A stretch of DNA of 64,000 nt from Marthasterias glacialis (lineage: Eukaryota > Echinodermata > Asteroidea > Forcipulatida > Asteriidae): assembly GCA_911728455.2 (NCBI GenBank), contig OU452236.1:11089195-11153194 (forward strand). The letters run 5' to 3'. A model generated the notes under the pieces. That model had not been told where the DNA came from. It saw nothing but the letters and a program-made list of their open reading frames with translations, and did not search any database. Each line of letters begins with the position of its first letter. The stretch's first letter is position 1. This document shows, piece by piece, positions 44,479 to 56,066 of the stretch. The position numbers and the translations under genes are program-made.

Positions 44479-44617
44479 GATCCACTTAAATGCATGTGTA
44501 GGGGTAAAGTTGGCAAGGGGTGGTTCCATTACTGGTGGGTAGATTAAGAGTGCTTCTGACAAGACGGGCTTGAAGATTAGCGGCTTGTCTGTAGGCAATG
44601 ATGGGCTTTTCCGAGTA
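44479..44617 (-). pseudogene. Penelope-like element, upstream fragment
   Basis: Encodes KPIIAYRQAANLQARLVRST, NGTTPCQLYPYTC and VDPT, the PLIAYRRP.NL...LV.S.........PC..C.TC block before the GIY-YIG domain. One in-frame stop. Confidence 0.7.
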
Positions 44618-44689
44618 ATTTAAGTATTACATTTGCTTTGTGGTGGTCTTGCCAATATCAATCTTGTGGCAGCAGCCCACTACCAGAAG

Positions 44690-45470
44690 AGAGACACCTT
44701 TGGTGAAAGAAGAGTTTGACACCTTTGGTGAAATGACTCAAGTCTTCTGAGGTCGGATTTGAGGAGGGTCCATGTTTCTGAGCCGTATAGGACAGGAATG
44801 ACGCATGTCCGGTATATGCCCAGCTTGGTGGTGAGTTTCAGACTCTTTAGCCTCCAGATTCTGCATAGGCTGTTTACAGCAGATGAAGTGAGACCAAAAC
44901 GTCTGAGGATGTCAGGTTCACTGCGCCCAGTGTTGAGGATCTTATTTCCTAGATATACAAATTCCTCCACAATGTCGACAGACTGGCCGTTCACCATAAT
45001 GTGAGGAGTGCTGGTGTTGTTTGAATTTAGAACTTGGATTTTCGGTTTATGCCAGGAGATGTTGAGGCCAAGATTAGCAGCCTCGCTCTGAAAAGAGTGC
45101 AGTGTTCAGATCGTTGGTCTTTTTACTGACGAGAGCAACATCATCTGCATAATCCAGGTATGAAAACGTCAACTGACCATCGGTGATCCCTACATCCATA
45201 GTCTCCCTATAGAGGATCCAGTCCAATGCAAGGCAGAAAAGGGAAGGTGCCAGGATGCAGCCCTACCTTGCACCTTCCTTGACTCACCTTGGCGGTGGTG
45301 TTGGTATGGAGATCCTTGATGAGGGTAAGGAGACGGTCTGGAACTACTATGCCTTGGACTGCTTTCCAAAGTGCTTTCCTATCAACCAAGTCAAAAGCTG
45401 CCTTCAGATGTACCTTTCTAGTAGAGTCGACAACATTAGCAGAAGTTGAACAAATAAGAGTGGAAAACCG
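44690..45470 (-). pseudogene. LINE reverse transcriptase fragment
   Basis: Minus strand: LKAAFDLVDRKALWKAVQGI and LLTLIKDLHTNTTAKVSQG (45300-45450), a YADD at about 45140-45151 in a third frame (LDYADDVALVSKK), then NGQSVDIVEEFVYLGNKIL and IYRTCVIPVLYGSETWTLL (44680-44997). Several frameshifts. The motif set differs from the LINEs at 28.4, 32 and 59 kb, so it is another lineage. Confidence 0.75.
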
Positions 45471-45499
45471 TGGCAAGATCTTTTGTATGTAGATGGATG

Positions 45500-45814
45500 G
45501 CAGGGTTTTCTAAAAGTTGTCTCTTTAGCTTAGAACAATCTGACTAAACTATGAAACTGACGAAGTAGTAAAATGAATGTGTGCACTGAATCAGCGGGCT
45601 GGAATAAAGAGGGGAGTTCTCATGCTTGTATGGCCTGCAGTGTGGGCTATTGTGTCATGGGTCTTTGTTTTTGTTCAGCGGTTTGTGTGTGCATGTTCAT
45701 TGGAAATGCATTTGTATGTTACCGAAGGAGAGATATTTTCAAAGTAGCATTTAAAGATTCTTTCATAAGAAATGCATTTGAACAATGAAATGGGTGTTTT
45801 GGGGTAAAACTACA
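45500..45814. other. MED27 intron sequence, nothing recognised
   Basis: No feature supported. Confidence 0.4.
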
Positions 45815-45866
45815 CACAACGTAAGCCAGCTTTGGATCTCTGGCTCCAAAGATGGCTTACGTTGTG
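45815..45866. repeat. perfect-stem hairpin, 22-bp arms
   Basis: CACAACGTAAGCCAGCTTTG at the left pairs with CAAAGATGGCTTACGTTGTG at the right (one or two mismatches), with an 8-bp loop. Confidence 0.75.
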
Positions 45867-46109
45867 ACTCCAAAGACTTATAAACAAACAGGACTAACTT
45901 TATATAGACATTAGGGATTGGGACAAAAGGGGACTCGGTCTGAGTGGGGCGGACTTGGACTTGGAACTCAAACACCAGGGACTCGGACTCAGAAGTGCGA
46001 CTGCTGTGTAAGTAAGGCAACTTAAAGTTAATCAGCTAAGCATGTTCACAAACAATCAACCCAATATTTCTCACAGAATTTAATTAACAATTTTCTATTA
46101 TTTTATTAC

Positions 46110-46254
46110 CTTGAAAGACCATTTGTAGGACTGTAATACTTGCTGATACAATGGTGTCTTGTCCAATACTGGATCCAAACTCAGTAGGCCTGTCAACCCT
46201 ATACTGCTGCCTTGGTTGAATTTACTGATATTATTGGTCAGTTTTTCCAATTCA
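46110..46254 (-). CDS. MED27: MED27 exon 2
   Basis: Acceptor TATTTACAG. The first base completes a serine codon opened in exon 1, then 48 codons (ELEKLTNNISKFNQGSSIGL.. LLSLDPVLDKTPLYQQVLQS..), donor AAG|GTAATA. Very close to human GLLSLDPVQDKTPLYSQLLQ, the best-conserved block of the protein and the key to the identification. Confidence 0.95.
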
Positions 46255-46312
46255 CTGTAAATAAGAATATTGAAGTATACATTGTAATCATAGGTGTAAT
46301 ACTATTAGTTAT

Positions 46313-46845
46313 CACACAAGCACGAGTGGAATATGGAAAAACATAGCGCGCATGTGATAACAAATTTATCTTCCAGCCAACTTCATACTGCCTCATGAAA
46401 ACAGACAATAAAAATCAACTTGTTTCATGCCCTAATATCCGTATACATTGAAAGTTAGTCTGGAGGACTGGGATGTTGGAAGATATTTACAGTTAAGTTC
46501 TTGATTTTGCATCCATAAAATGCTGGTTGTTGGCTGCTCATGATAGATTTCCAGAGGGAAATGTTTATGTCCTTGAAGAATGGGCTGAGTTGAAAGTTTT
46601 TACCTTCCAGTACATAAAAAACTATTGGCTTTTTCACGACAAGCATCACATGTGCGATGCACAAAGTCTAACATTTTAGAGCGTTATTTCATGAATAGTA
46701 CAAAGTTTTGAAGGTTATTTTGCACTGTCCGTATACGGAGCGTGACGCATGATACTCAAAATACGCAGAGCAATATAGACTACTGGGCGTATAATATGGT
46801 TTATTATCACACTCCCATTGAGCAATCTGATTGGAGGATTAGCGC
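46313..46845 (+). mobile_element. MITE-like element, ATTAGTTATCACACAAGC end
   Basis: Starts ATTAGTTATCACACAAGC and ends GAGCAATCTGATTGGAGGAT, sharing both ends with 44300-44478 but with a longer, different middle. Inside both ends the word TTATCACA recurs inverted (TGTGATAA at 46350). Confidence 0.55.
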
Positions 46846-47785
46846 ATACAGGCAAAGGTCTATGGAGGCCAAGATTAATGACCTACAGTTTAGTGAATGG
46901 TGAGTAAGATGACTAGTCATTAGCAGTTTTGGGTAGCTAATGAAGACTTCCGAGAACACATCCAGACCGTTAAAAATACTGCACAGATAGCGCTACCCAA
47001 TATCGCACTAACTTTTAAAAGTTCCCACCACAGGGCATATTGACTAAGACGTTTGGCTAAGAATGAGCTGGTATGTCAAAATCTGCCAGCCCCACTTATG
47101 TGGGCTAACACAATGTATACAGAGAGGAACAGGCACTTTGAACTAATGGAAAGTGTCAAAATCATGAAAATTAAGCCATTTTCGGGTCTACGTTGGTCTC
47201 GCTAAACGTTGGTTTAATACCTTTGGGTATGAAAGCATGAAAATTCCAGCTGCACCATCCATGCCATCAAATGTCTGCGAGAATTTTCATTTAAATGTTG
47301 ATAATAATTAGCCTTTCAGCTACCAATTCGTCGAGAAGAATATTTAAAGAAAGAAATAAAGCTGAAAACCCATTAAAAGAATCTTTTAAAAAATCTTATA
47401 AAAGTGGCAGTTTGATATGGACATTTTTCAAGAATGGGTACGTAGTATGCCTACATAGTTAAGCCTCATATTAGCGCATCCCTACCATCACTGTATTAGA
47501 CATATTATTCTCTTTTTGTTTGTAGCCAATTCTTGCAATTTTCAACCAAGCCATCGATAACCAAAAACTTTTTGCCAATCTGCTTAAAAAATATGAAATG
47601 CTGCATATTTTGTTATTATTTAGGCTCAATATTTTCAATAAAAATTAGTTTCCCTACTAAAGTAAATTTTTGTAAAATTTTTGATGACAATGTCTGTCAA
47701 AACTACTGTAACGCAATGCAGTATCGCCTATTGTGAAACGTTTAAAGTTTTAGCAACGTAAACCCTGGCTAGTTCCTAGCTGTCA
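46846..47785. other. MED27 intron 1 sequence, nothing recognised
   Basis: AT-rich; no element border seen. Confidence 0.4.
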
Positions 47786-47789
47786 TTGG

Positions 47790-48440
47790 AAGCCCAACAT
47801 AAGGATATGTTCATCAGATGGGAGTTACAAGAGAAGGAAAGAGAGGCGCTAAGGCCTGACTGGAAGCTGATTTCATCTGCATCTAGATCATCAGCAGCAA
47901 AAACGTACTGGCGCCGTTCAGACCCATAACAGATAATGTTCTTTCAAGACGATGGGAGTCGGACGAGGGTTGTCTGGTGAAGTGGCATACCTTGCTTCCT
48001 GAGAAATTCCGAACAGATATGGTGAAAGAGTTGCACGGTGGTGTGGCAAGTGGGCATTAAGGAGTCAAGAAAACGATGGCAAAGGTTCGCATCAGGTACT
48101 ACTAGAGTGGTATGACCCCCAATATTTGATCAATTATAAGACATTGTAATGTGTGCGCAAAGAGAAAGTCTTCTGCCAAGACTAATAAGGCGCCACTCCA
48201 ACAGCATATAGTAGGTGCGCCGATAGAGCGTGTCGCTTAAGAAATAATTGGTCCCCCTGCCAGAAACATACAGTGGTAATAAGTACATCTTGGTTGTAGG
48301 TGACTACCTAACCAAATACCTACCCCATACCAGACCAACCAGTGGAGACAGTTGCTAAGAAATTTGTAAACACGTATGTGCGTTGTTTTGGCGTACCTGA
48401 AGTGTTACATTCGGATCAAGGGCAACTTTGAATCCATAGT
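47790..48440 (+). pseudogene. Ty3/gypsy integrase remnant
   Basis: LPEKFRTDMVKELHGGVASGH and CNVCAKRKSS are the HHCC zinc-binding half, then LPETYSGNKYILVVGDYLTKY and FVNTYVRCFGVPEVLHSDQG are the DDE core as far as the second catalytic Asp (HSDQG). Stops in the zinc finger and core and loss of everything after HSDQG show a dead fragment. Upstream RT/RNase H and downstream LTR are absent. It may belong to the same lineage as the gag at 4.2 kb, but there is no overlap to test. Confidence 0.8.
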
Positions 48441-48449
48441 TTTTGCAGA

Positions 48450-51400
48450 AAAAGAAGAAACTAATGTAGAACTGTATCTGTTGGAAACAGAATACATGGC
48501 TTTTCCAACACGTTCTGGTAACTGTTCCAAGTTGTCACAAACTTTGTGACGTCACTTTGAAGTATTTGTTTGCGAATTTTTAAGTGGTTATAACTTATTT
48601 TTACAATTACTTAAGTCTTTAAATTCAAAACAAATAAAGTAACGTACGGTATCTTGTGGTTGATTTTATTCGCATGACCAAATATCAAAAAGGAACATCT
48701 TTAATGTGATGTCACGTGAGAAGTCTTGATGCCATGATTACGCCATTTCATTTGCTAATGACATATGACCATTGAAGCCTGTTTCAAGAAGAATTTTGAT
48801 TATAGTATGTTTCGTTACCAATTTATGAGTTAGGCGTCAAAATATTCCAAAAATATGTACAAAATGACGTGATGACATCATCATGACATAACTTTATATT
48901 TTACACAAGCTTTGCCATGTCAAACAACATACATTGTACCAAGTTTCAACTTAATCAAACGTTTACTTCAGGAGATATTAAGACTTTAAAAAATGCACCT
49001 TCAACGTCACGTCACGTGACACCTGATGGATATCGTCATTCTAAAAATTAACACATGTGTTGTCTGCATTAACATCATCTCGTATACAAATTTCAAAAGA
49101 ATTACAAAAAACTTTGCCACAGACATCAAGTAAAAGTTTGTTTTGAAGTGTTTTTAACTTGCTGCTAGAGGGCGCTCTTAAATAGTATGACGTCATCGGT
49201 ACTATTTTTGGAAAGTAGTCTCATGCCAGACACTAACATTGTTGAAAGCAACTTCGTAAAATTGATCACTTTTGAATAACAAGGCACTTCTGGTTTCGAC
49301 CGGAAGTAAAGGTCATGTGATGTCACCCACACTGAATAAAACAAAGACCTATATTACCTCAATCTAATCCCGCAAAAATAAAACCTACGGTCTCTTGTGG
49401 TTGATTTTATATGCATTTTCAAATATTTAAATATTACATCTTTTAGGTGGCGTCATGTGACAGGTGATGACGTCATGGTGATGTTAATGATACTGTGCAC
49501 ATGTTTAGTGTATGGTCTTTCTTTGTACCAAGTTTGATTAAGATTTAAGTTTGGAAGGTGACCAAAGTGCCGCACAGAAAAAAAACGGTGTACAAAAGTA
49601 TCGGGGACGAAGAAAAAGAAAGAAAAAAAACCTCTAGAACTGTATCTGTTGGAAACAGAATACATGGCTTTTCCGACACGTTTCGGTACCTGTTTTCAAA
49701 AACTTTGTGACGTCACTTTGAAATTTTTGTGTGCGAATTTTTAAGTGGTTATAACTTATTCATACAATTACTTAAGTCTTTAAATTCAAAACAGTGGGCG
49801 CTATGCCTTCAGCATTTTACATTTTTAAGACAGTGTCCAATCTTCCTGTTGTGTAAACCTGCACCTTTAAGGTGATGTAATGTGACACTTCCATTTCACA
49901 AGACCAAGTCCTTTACTAACAACATCCCAAGTTAAAACTCTATTAGACTAGTAGTGCGGTAGATACACCACTTCTAAAACAGCATTTTAGTACCCTGTCA
50001 GGTGCAACACGATGACGTCATTAATCTACAACTTCATTATGTATACCGATTTTCAAACAATTACCAAAATTTTGCAACTGACTTCTTCAAAAAGTACAGT
50101 TTCAACTGTTTTTAAAGAGGGCGGTCTTGTACGTTTATCCCGTCAACGGTTTCATTTTCTCAAAGACACTAAACCGTTAAAAGCAATTTGGTAAAGTTTA
50201 CAACTTTTGAATTACATGACACTGCCGGTTTCGACCGGACATAGAAGGCAAATGATTTCAAGCCCATTCAAAAATGAAGACTTATAAAACTTCTATTTAA
50301 TCCCGCAAAAAAGTAACGTACAGTATCTTGTGGTTGATTTTATTTCCAAATATCAAAAGTTACATCTTTAACGCCATGATGACACCATTTCGTTTGCTAA
50401 TGATCAGGCCTGGGCGACTAGTGAGACTAGTCGATTGGCGCGAGTAGTAGTGACCGCTGCGTTGCAACTACTCGAGTAGTCGCACCACAAAGAAATCTTC
50501 AACAGTACTTGCAAATAGTTGCTAAATGAACGGATTTCTCATTCACGTGAGGTCACGCACACTGACGCTATGGTGACGTTACTGTGCACATGTTTGGTGT
50601 ATGGTCTTTCTTTGTACCAAGTTTGATTAAGATCCAAGTTTGGAAAGTGACCAAAGTGCCGCACAGAAAAAACTGTGTACAAAAGTAATGGGGACGTAGA
50701 AAAAGAAGAAAAACTAGACATAATTGCATTCGTGAACGAATGCCCAGCTGTTTCGCCAAAAATGTTTTCAAATAATACTGATCTTAATTAATATAAAAGT
50801 CTGAAAAATTGTGTGCATGAAGAAGTTAATAATGCAAAAAGTAATGCCTTGTGAGGTCGATTCCATTCTGTATATATTTTGTGAAACTGTACCTTTAAGG
50901 TAACATAACCTGACAAATGATGACGTCATGATGACGTCAATTCGTTTTCAGAGCATTAATGACCGATCGAGCCTGTTTAAAAAGGAATTTTAATCATAGC
51001 ATATTCCGTTAGCAATTTATGACTCCAGAGGCAGGTTTTAACGTGATCGGACCAACAATTTTGGAGATATACGACTTCAAATAGTGCACCTTTAATGGTA
51101 CGTCACGTGACCGCTGATGATCTCATCAACCTAAAACTTCACACATATGTTGGCTGCCTGATGGTCATCATGTGTATCAATTTTGAAGCGATTACACCAA
51201 ACTTTGCCACACAGATCTTCTCAAAATGCATTTTGAACAGTTTTCAACCTGCCGCTAGAGGGCGCTCTTGTTTAATATGACGTCATCGGTATTTTTTTTA
51301 AAAAGCTGACCCTGGCCGGACACTAACATCGTTCCAAGCAACTTCATTACTTTTACCACTTTTGAATTACGAGGCACTTCCGGTTTTGGACGGAAGTAGA

Positions 51401-51700
51401 GGTCACGTAAGGTCACGCACACTGAATAAAATCAAGACCTAATTTATCCCAATCCCGCAAACAGAAACCTACGGTCTCTTATGGCTGATTTCATACGGAT
51501 TTTCAAATATTTAAAATAATTTTTTTTAAGATGACGTCACTCAACGGGTGATGACGTCATCATGACGTCATTGTTATATGCACACTATTCCACCAGTGCC
51601 TCTCATCACCTGCAATTGCTTATCAGGAACATTGCAACACAGCGCTTAGAACGAAACATGCGTTTTTGCAGTTACTTCCGGTACCTTGAAAAATAAAAAT
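48450..51700 (+). repeat. about 1.1-kb tandem block rich in TGACGTCA
   Basis: About three units: AGAACTGTATCTGTTGGAAA at 48462 and again at about 49637; shared later phrases TTGTGACGTCACTTTGAA, GTATCTTGTGGTTGATTTTA, CTAGAGGGCGCTCTT and CACTTCCGGTTTNGACCGGA; unit ends TTCTTTGTACCAAGTTTGAT..GAAAAAGAAGAAAAA. TGACGTCA/ATGACGTCAT recurs many times. Each unit is preceded by a hairpin tag (ATGGCTTTTCC or CAGCTGTTTCG). No ORF. Confidence 0.75.
50405..50550 (+). repeat. dispersed repeat with CTACTCGAGTAG, copy 2
   Basis: CAGGCCTGGGCGACTAGTGA at the left, CAACTACTCGAGTAGTCGC inside. It interrupts the TGACGTCA block. Reverse complement of 20240-20395. Confidence 0.55.
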
Positions 51701-51714
51701 AATAAAAAAAAAAA

Positions 51715-51865
51715 TCTTACGAAAATAAGAGCTATTTCGAGGTGCTTCGTGGCGAAACAGCTAAAAAAAAGGGCAAAAAGAAAGGCTTTTCCGCTGTAAA
51801 GCAGAAAAGCCAAAAAATCAGCACAAAAGCAATGCCTTTTCCACTGACAGAACAAAAGACTTTTC
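51715..51865 (+). repeat. A-rich hairpin tags ending the TGACGTCA block
   Basis: AGCTATTTCGAGGTGCTTCG closing with GAAACAGCT, GGCTTTTCCGCTGTAAAGC closing with AGAAAAGCC, and a partial third. A-rich spacers between. Same class as 31318-31860. Confidence 0.65.
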
Positions 51866-51976
51866 CGGATGTGAACATTTTGAAGGTTGTTTATTATAGG
51901 TGAATTTTGCGAATCATGTTAGCCGCAACATATGCAAGTTTTCAGTTCAAACACAAATTATTTTTATTCTGTAAAT

Positions 51977-53986
51977 GGGCAATTCCACGGTAATTGGCCT
52001 TACATTTAATGGGTAGTTCCATGAATGTTTGGGCTGGTATCCTTTTATCTTGAGGTCAGATAAATAAAATTTCTCTGAGGAACATTATAGAAGTTATGAT
52101 TAACAAACCCTACCCGAAAAAACATGTTTGTCTTCTTTTGGCAACAGCTTTATTTTCGGTAACTCGCGTTACATAAAAAGGACATAGCTTAAAAACACAA
52201 CCCCTGTCTTCAAATTTTCCTCATACAGGGCAACCCTGATGGAAACTTTTCTGTGTTTCTATGACATATGCATGTATTACGCATGATTATACTCAAATAA
52301 TAACAAAACAATTGATAAAAAATTAGGAAGGACCTGTCATATCGGTAACTCGTGTTACGGTAACTCGTGTTACAGTTTGTCCGCAAAAAAACAATGCCTC
52401 ATTTCATGAATGCCTATACTTCATGTCAAGTTTGCAACATGTACAACAAATTGATTACAAGTAGGAACACCCACTTTCATGCCTGCTAACTCATGTCCAT
52501 ACATATGTACATGTACATGTATGGTGCATGTACGACTTGTGTGCGTATGCTGTGAACTAGTTGGTGGAAGCATCCAGTATGATTCTATAGCATATTCCAA
52601 CCAGCTGTGCACTGCACTTACAAATGTAAATATACAGTAATCACTGCAAAAACTTGACATGTAGCAGCAGTGATTATTTGCTACATTTATGTCCGACTTC
52701 TCAAGCTTCACCATCATACCACTGAGTGGATAGAAGATAACACCCCTTGGAGAAGACCATTTCCAGTTATTTCCTGCTGGCTCCATCACTGAGATTTGAA
52801 AGTCATTGTCTCCCCCAATTGCAATGACTTCACCTGGGAAAAGGATGTCCTCATGATACATGTAGCCATGGTAAATGAAATCAGGAGAAAAGACCATAGT
52901 TTAGCCACAGAAGAACAATTTTGATTGTTTTGTTAGAATTTGAGAGCACCATAGAGTAGTGTTTTAGAAAAGGAGGACGCATAGAAAAAGGAAGACGCAT
53001 AGAAAAAGGAAAACCGGAAGCACACTCAAATATTTTAAGAACCTAAAAAGACCGTTTAACTGAGCTCCAAAGAAAATTTCTAAGGCATGACGTGCCGTTT
53101 GAAAGAGGGAGTCAGCCAAGGTGTAGGGAAAATATGCAGAGGAAGAAATGGATATTGATCAGTCCGGGAAGGGGGAAAAAGGGGGGAGGGAGCGAAGGAA
53201 AGGGCCAGGCAAGGCCTGGTCATAGTGCTTCACAAAAACTGCTGGGAAAGCCAAAGACGCAAGTATTTTTTTGTAGCACAGACATGTCAGAAGCCATGGG
53301 TATGTTACTATGGAGTGTGCACAAGTGCACTGTGGGTAGAACTTCGTAAATGCTGCCTTCTTTTGTTTTAGTTCACTTCATTAAGTCCTAAAAACACACA
53401 TTGGCCATACAATTGTCTTGAAAAACTGCATCAAACTAGTGGTAACTTCCATTACCTATAGTAACTCGCATTACATGGTAACTCGCGTTACAGTTTTTAG
53501 ATACTGGGATGAATTAGCTGGGATGAATTAGCGGAAAATGGCATCATAGGAACTTAAAGTATTGAGTTTAATTAGAAAATAATAAATCTCACAATTTCAT
53601 TTATTTCAGATAAATCATAGGTGGAAAAAAGGTGTTTTGGTAACTCGCGTTACAATGTCTCTAATGCATGATATTCCCAAGGGTAGAATTTAATAGCAAT
53701 GAAAGAAACATGGCTTATGACAGTATAAATAATCATTTAGCTTGGTTTTGTTATACTGTTTACTTTGAAATATCATACTATTTCTAATTACCATATTTTC
53801 ATTTTTTTTTGGCACAAATTGTCCTTAAAACAATTTTGGTCATATTTTGAAAAATCTTGAAGCATTTTTGATTATTTTTTCTCACTACAAAACTAGAACT
53901 CATATAGAAATAAGTTGTAGTGATTAAACTTTCATTTCTTAAAGTTGAAATGTTCACTTAATGTCCACCTTTCTATGGAATTGCTC
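51977..53986 (-). mobile_element. DNA transposon 'WKW family', copy 2, 2010 bp
   Basis: Ends GGGCAATTCCA (51977) and TGGAATTGCTC (53976-53986), flanked by AAAT at 51973-51976 and 53987-53990. The uninterrupted site can be read from the paralogous block unit near 50867 (ATTCTGTATATATTTTGTGA), supporting exact borders. The motif GGTAACTCGCGTTAC or variants occurs at about 51989, 52156, 52344, 52359 and at 53459, 53475, 53639, flanking the coding piece on both sides. A second end-like GGGTAGTTCCATGAATG lies at 52011. The coding orientation is minus. CTACCCACARTGCACTT is shared with copy 1. Confidence 0.85.
52421..52897 (-). CDS. WKW domain ORF, copy 2
   Basis: ATG frame of 158 codons. Residues about 20-75 carry ILFPGEVIAIGGDNDFQISV, then GNNWKWSSPRG, FYPLSGMMVKLEK and VANNH, parallel to the copy 1 segment at 34281-34532. 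The last about 80 residues (HTHTSRTC.. onward) run through a CATGTACATG microsatellite and are probably not protein-coding. It shows the same segment kept in two elements whose other DNA has diverged strongly, which suggests past selection. Acts presumably as part of a transposon protein; no catalytic domain is seen. Confidence 0.55.
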   Translation of the reverse strand: MVFSPDFIYHGYMYHEDILFPGEVIAIGGDNDFQISVMEPAGNNWKWSSPRGVIFYPLSGMMVKLEKSDINVANNHCCYMSSFCSDYCIFTFVSAVHSWLEYAIESYWMLPPTSSQHTHTSRTCTIHVHVHMYGHELAGMKVGVPTCNQFVVHVANLT

Positions 53987-54320
53987 AAATATAGATTTTG
54001 TAAAACTGTACCTTTCAGGTGATATAACGTGACACTTGACGAGGTCATGATGATGACATTTTCAAATAATTTTGATTATAGCTTGTTTGGTTAGCAATTT
54101 ATGAGTAAAGATGCAAAAAATGTGTAAGAAGTCACATGACATCATCATGATGTCATTTCACATTTTACAAGAACTTTCCCTCGTTTAACAACATACCAAG
54201 TTTTAATTCAATCAAACTCATAGTTTGGTTGATATGACTTCAAAATGTGCACCTTTAATGTTATGTCAGGTGACAATCGATGACGTCATCAATGTTAAAC
54301 TACACACGTGTTGTCTGCAT

Positions 54321-54454
54321 CTAGACCCTGTGACTGGAGCACTGTACCTCTTTTTTTTGAGATTTTGACATTATCGGTTGTGCTAGTAGTAAGACTGATA
54401 ATGTCAAAATCTAAAAAAAAAAAAGGAGTAAAGCGCCCCAGTCACTGGGTCTAG
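54321..54454. mobile_element. foldback element, copy 1, with 7-bp duplication
   Basis: 134 bp: CTAGACCCTGTGACTGGAGC...CAGTCACTGGGTCTAG, arms about 55 bp including GAGATTTTGACATTATC and its inverse. Flanked by TCTGCAT on both sides; the paralogous empty site is TTGTCTGCATTAAC near 49061. A related copy is at 55681-55782. Confidence 0.8.
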
Positions 54455-54652
54455 TCTGCATCAAGTATACCAATTTTCAAGCGATTACAATAATCTTTGC
54501 CACAGACATCAAGTAAAAGTGTTTTTTTAACTGTTTGTAACCTGCCACTAGAGGACGCTCTTGCATTTTACGACATCACCGATATTTTTTTAAATTAGAC
54601 CATGCTGGACACTAACATCGTTGAAAGCAACTCCAAAAAAATTACTTTTAAA

Positions 54653-55460
54653 TAGATCAATTGCGCGACAATGTTTATATGCGGTCACGTGACCCCCTAT
54701 CGGGTATGACGTCATACAGCTGATGAAAAAATATGTGTAAAAGCATAGGCCGTGACGCAGAGTGAGTTCGAAAACAGTCGATTTTACTTTTGTTAAGCAA
54801 TGAATTAGTTAATCAGCCCCTTTATTTAAAGTAGTATGTTGTGGCATTAATTTAAATCACAGATCTCTGTTTCATAATTTAACATGATTCTACTAAAAAG
54901 AGGTTTTTTTAGCCATGCACTACCGGCGTCGGACGACTAATGAATATGTAGCCACCCGTGTGTTATTTTGTATGTAATGTTGGCCTAAATCACTGTGAAA
55001 AAAGGGTAAAGAACGTTGGAAAAGTGCGCATTAATACCTAGCCTTGCAGAATTTCAAATAGGCAAAGGAATCAGTTTTGGAAAGCAATTTCTTTGGAGGA
55101 TTTCAGCTTCAAAACTTTGAAATTTTTGTGTTGAAAAGTATGTGGTGATCGCGGTTGTCCTCCACGGTCTGGCCTAACGTTCCATCACGCGCTGTACACA
55201 TCGTGCACATTTATACGGTACTTTTACAATTTTCAAGACTTGCTGGAACTGTCCCTACTGGCTTTATTCAGCCACTTGAAGGTCTCTGGTACAAACTCTG
55301 GAATATCTTTCACAGATTTCAAGTAAAAAAAGCCTTGATCGAATTAACTAAATGCATTAATCATCGTGTACCGTACCACCCTTTCCTATGGAGGATAACG
55401 TGTGTGTTTACATTTTATACCCAACAGGGGTCACGTGACGTAGGTCACGCAATCGGTCTA
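54653..55460 (+). mobile_element. family A MITE, full-length copy
   Basis: AGATCAATTGCGCGACAATG at the left, CGCAATCGGTCTA at the right, with the complete family A interior. It sits inside the block phrase ACTTTT.AA..(A)AGGCACTTCCGG, showing insertion after the block formed. Confidence 0.85.
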
Positions 55461-55680
55461 ACATAAGGCACTTCCGGTTTCAACCGGAAGTAGATGATTT
55501 CACGCAAACGTCAAAACATAAACTTAAAGATCTATATATTAACTCTACCTTCTCGCAAAAAAAAAAATGGTTGATTTGATACAAATTTTCAATGATTTAA
55601 TTTAGTAAGGTTCTAAACATTGTAATTTTACTAGCACGATGACGTCATAATGACGTTACGGTACTAACGTCACACCTTTT

Positions 55681-55782
55681 AGACCCAGTAACTGGGGTGC
55701 TGTACTCCTTTTTGAGATTTTGTACGACTGATGATGTCAAAATCTCAAAAAAGGAGTACAGCGCCCCAGTTACTGGGTCTAG
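55681..55782. mobile_element. foldback element, copy 2
   Basis: AGACCCAGTAACTGGGGTGC...CGCCCCAGTTACTGGGTCT with GAGATTTTG/CAAAATCTC inner arms. Same family as 54321-54454, about 30 bp shorter in the loop; no clear duplication. Confidence 0.8.
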
Positions 55783-55800
55783 TGTAGGCCTACTCCTAGA

Positions 55801-55842
55801 ACTATGAGGTTCGTTCCGCTATCGTCTCCACGAACCTCATAG
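55801..55842. repeat. hairpin, 13-bp perfect arms
   Basis: CTATGAGGTTCGT and ACGAACCTCATAG around a 14-16 bp loop. Confidence 0.7.
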
Positions 55843-56066
55843 AGTGACATGTACAAAATCATATTCGAAACTTTCTGCCCTTCACGTTTACATGGCTACA
55901 GTTCTTTTTTGAAATCAGATCTCGCCAAAACTAGGCTCTATGTGTTCTTTCAACTCTCATCGAGCGTTGCACGGGTCCAGAAAATCCACTCCGCAAACTA
56001 AAAGTTGTTAAAAAGTGATAAATTCTCACCGAAATTCAGATTCCATTCAAACAGTATTGCAACAAG

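Larger units (their letters stand above)
53987..55680 (+). repeat. further unit of the TGACGTCA block, interrupted
   Basis: Continues the 48450-51700 phrases (TTTTGTAAAACTGTACCTTT, CCACTAGAGGACGCTCTT, GGCACTTCCGGTTTCAACCG, ATGACGTCATAATGACGTTA). It is interrupted by WKW copy 2, a foldback at 54321-54454 and a family A MITE at 54653-55460. Comparison with intact units makes each insertion border readable. Confidence 0.7.

Noticed and set aside
2256..48440. Gag at 4.2 kb and integrase at 47.8 kb as one element split by 43 kb of insertions
   Set aside because: No overlap, no shared LTR, and MED27 exons lie between them; two separate fragments are simpler.
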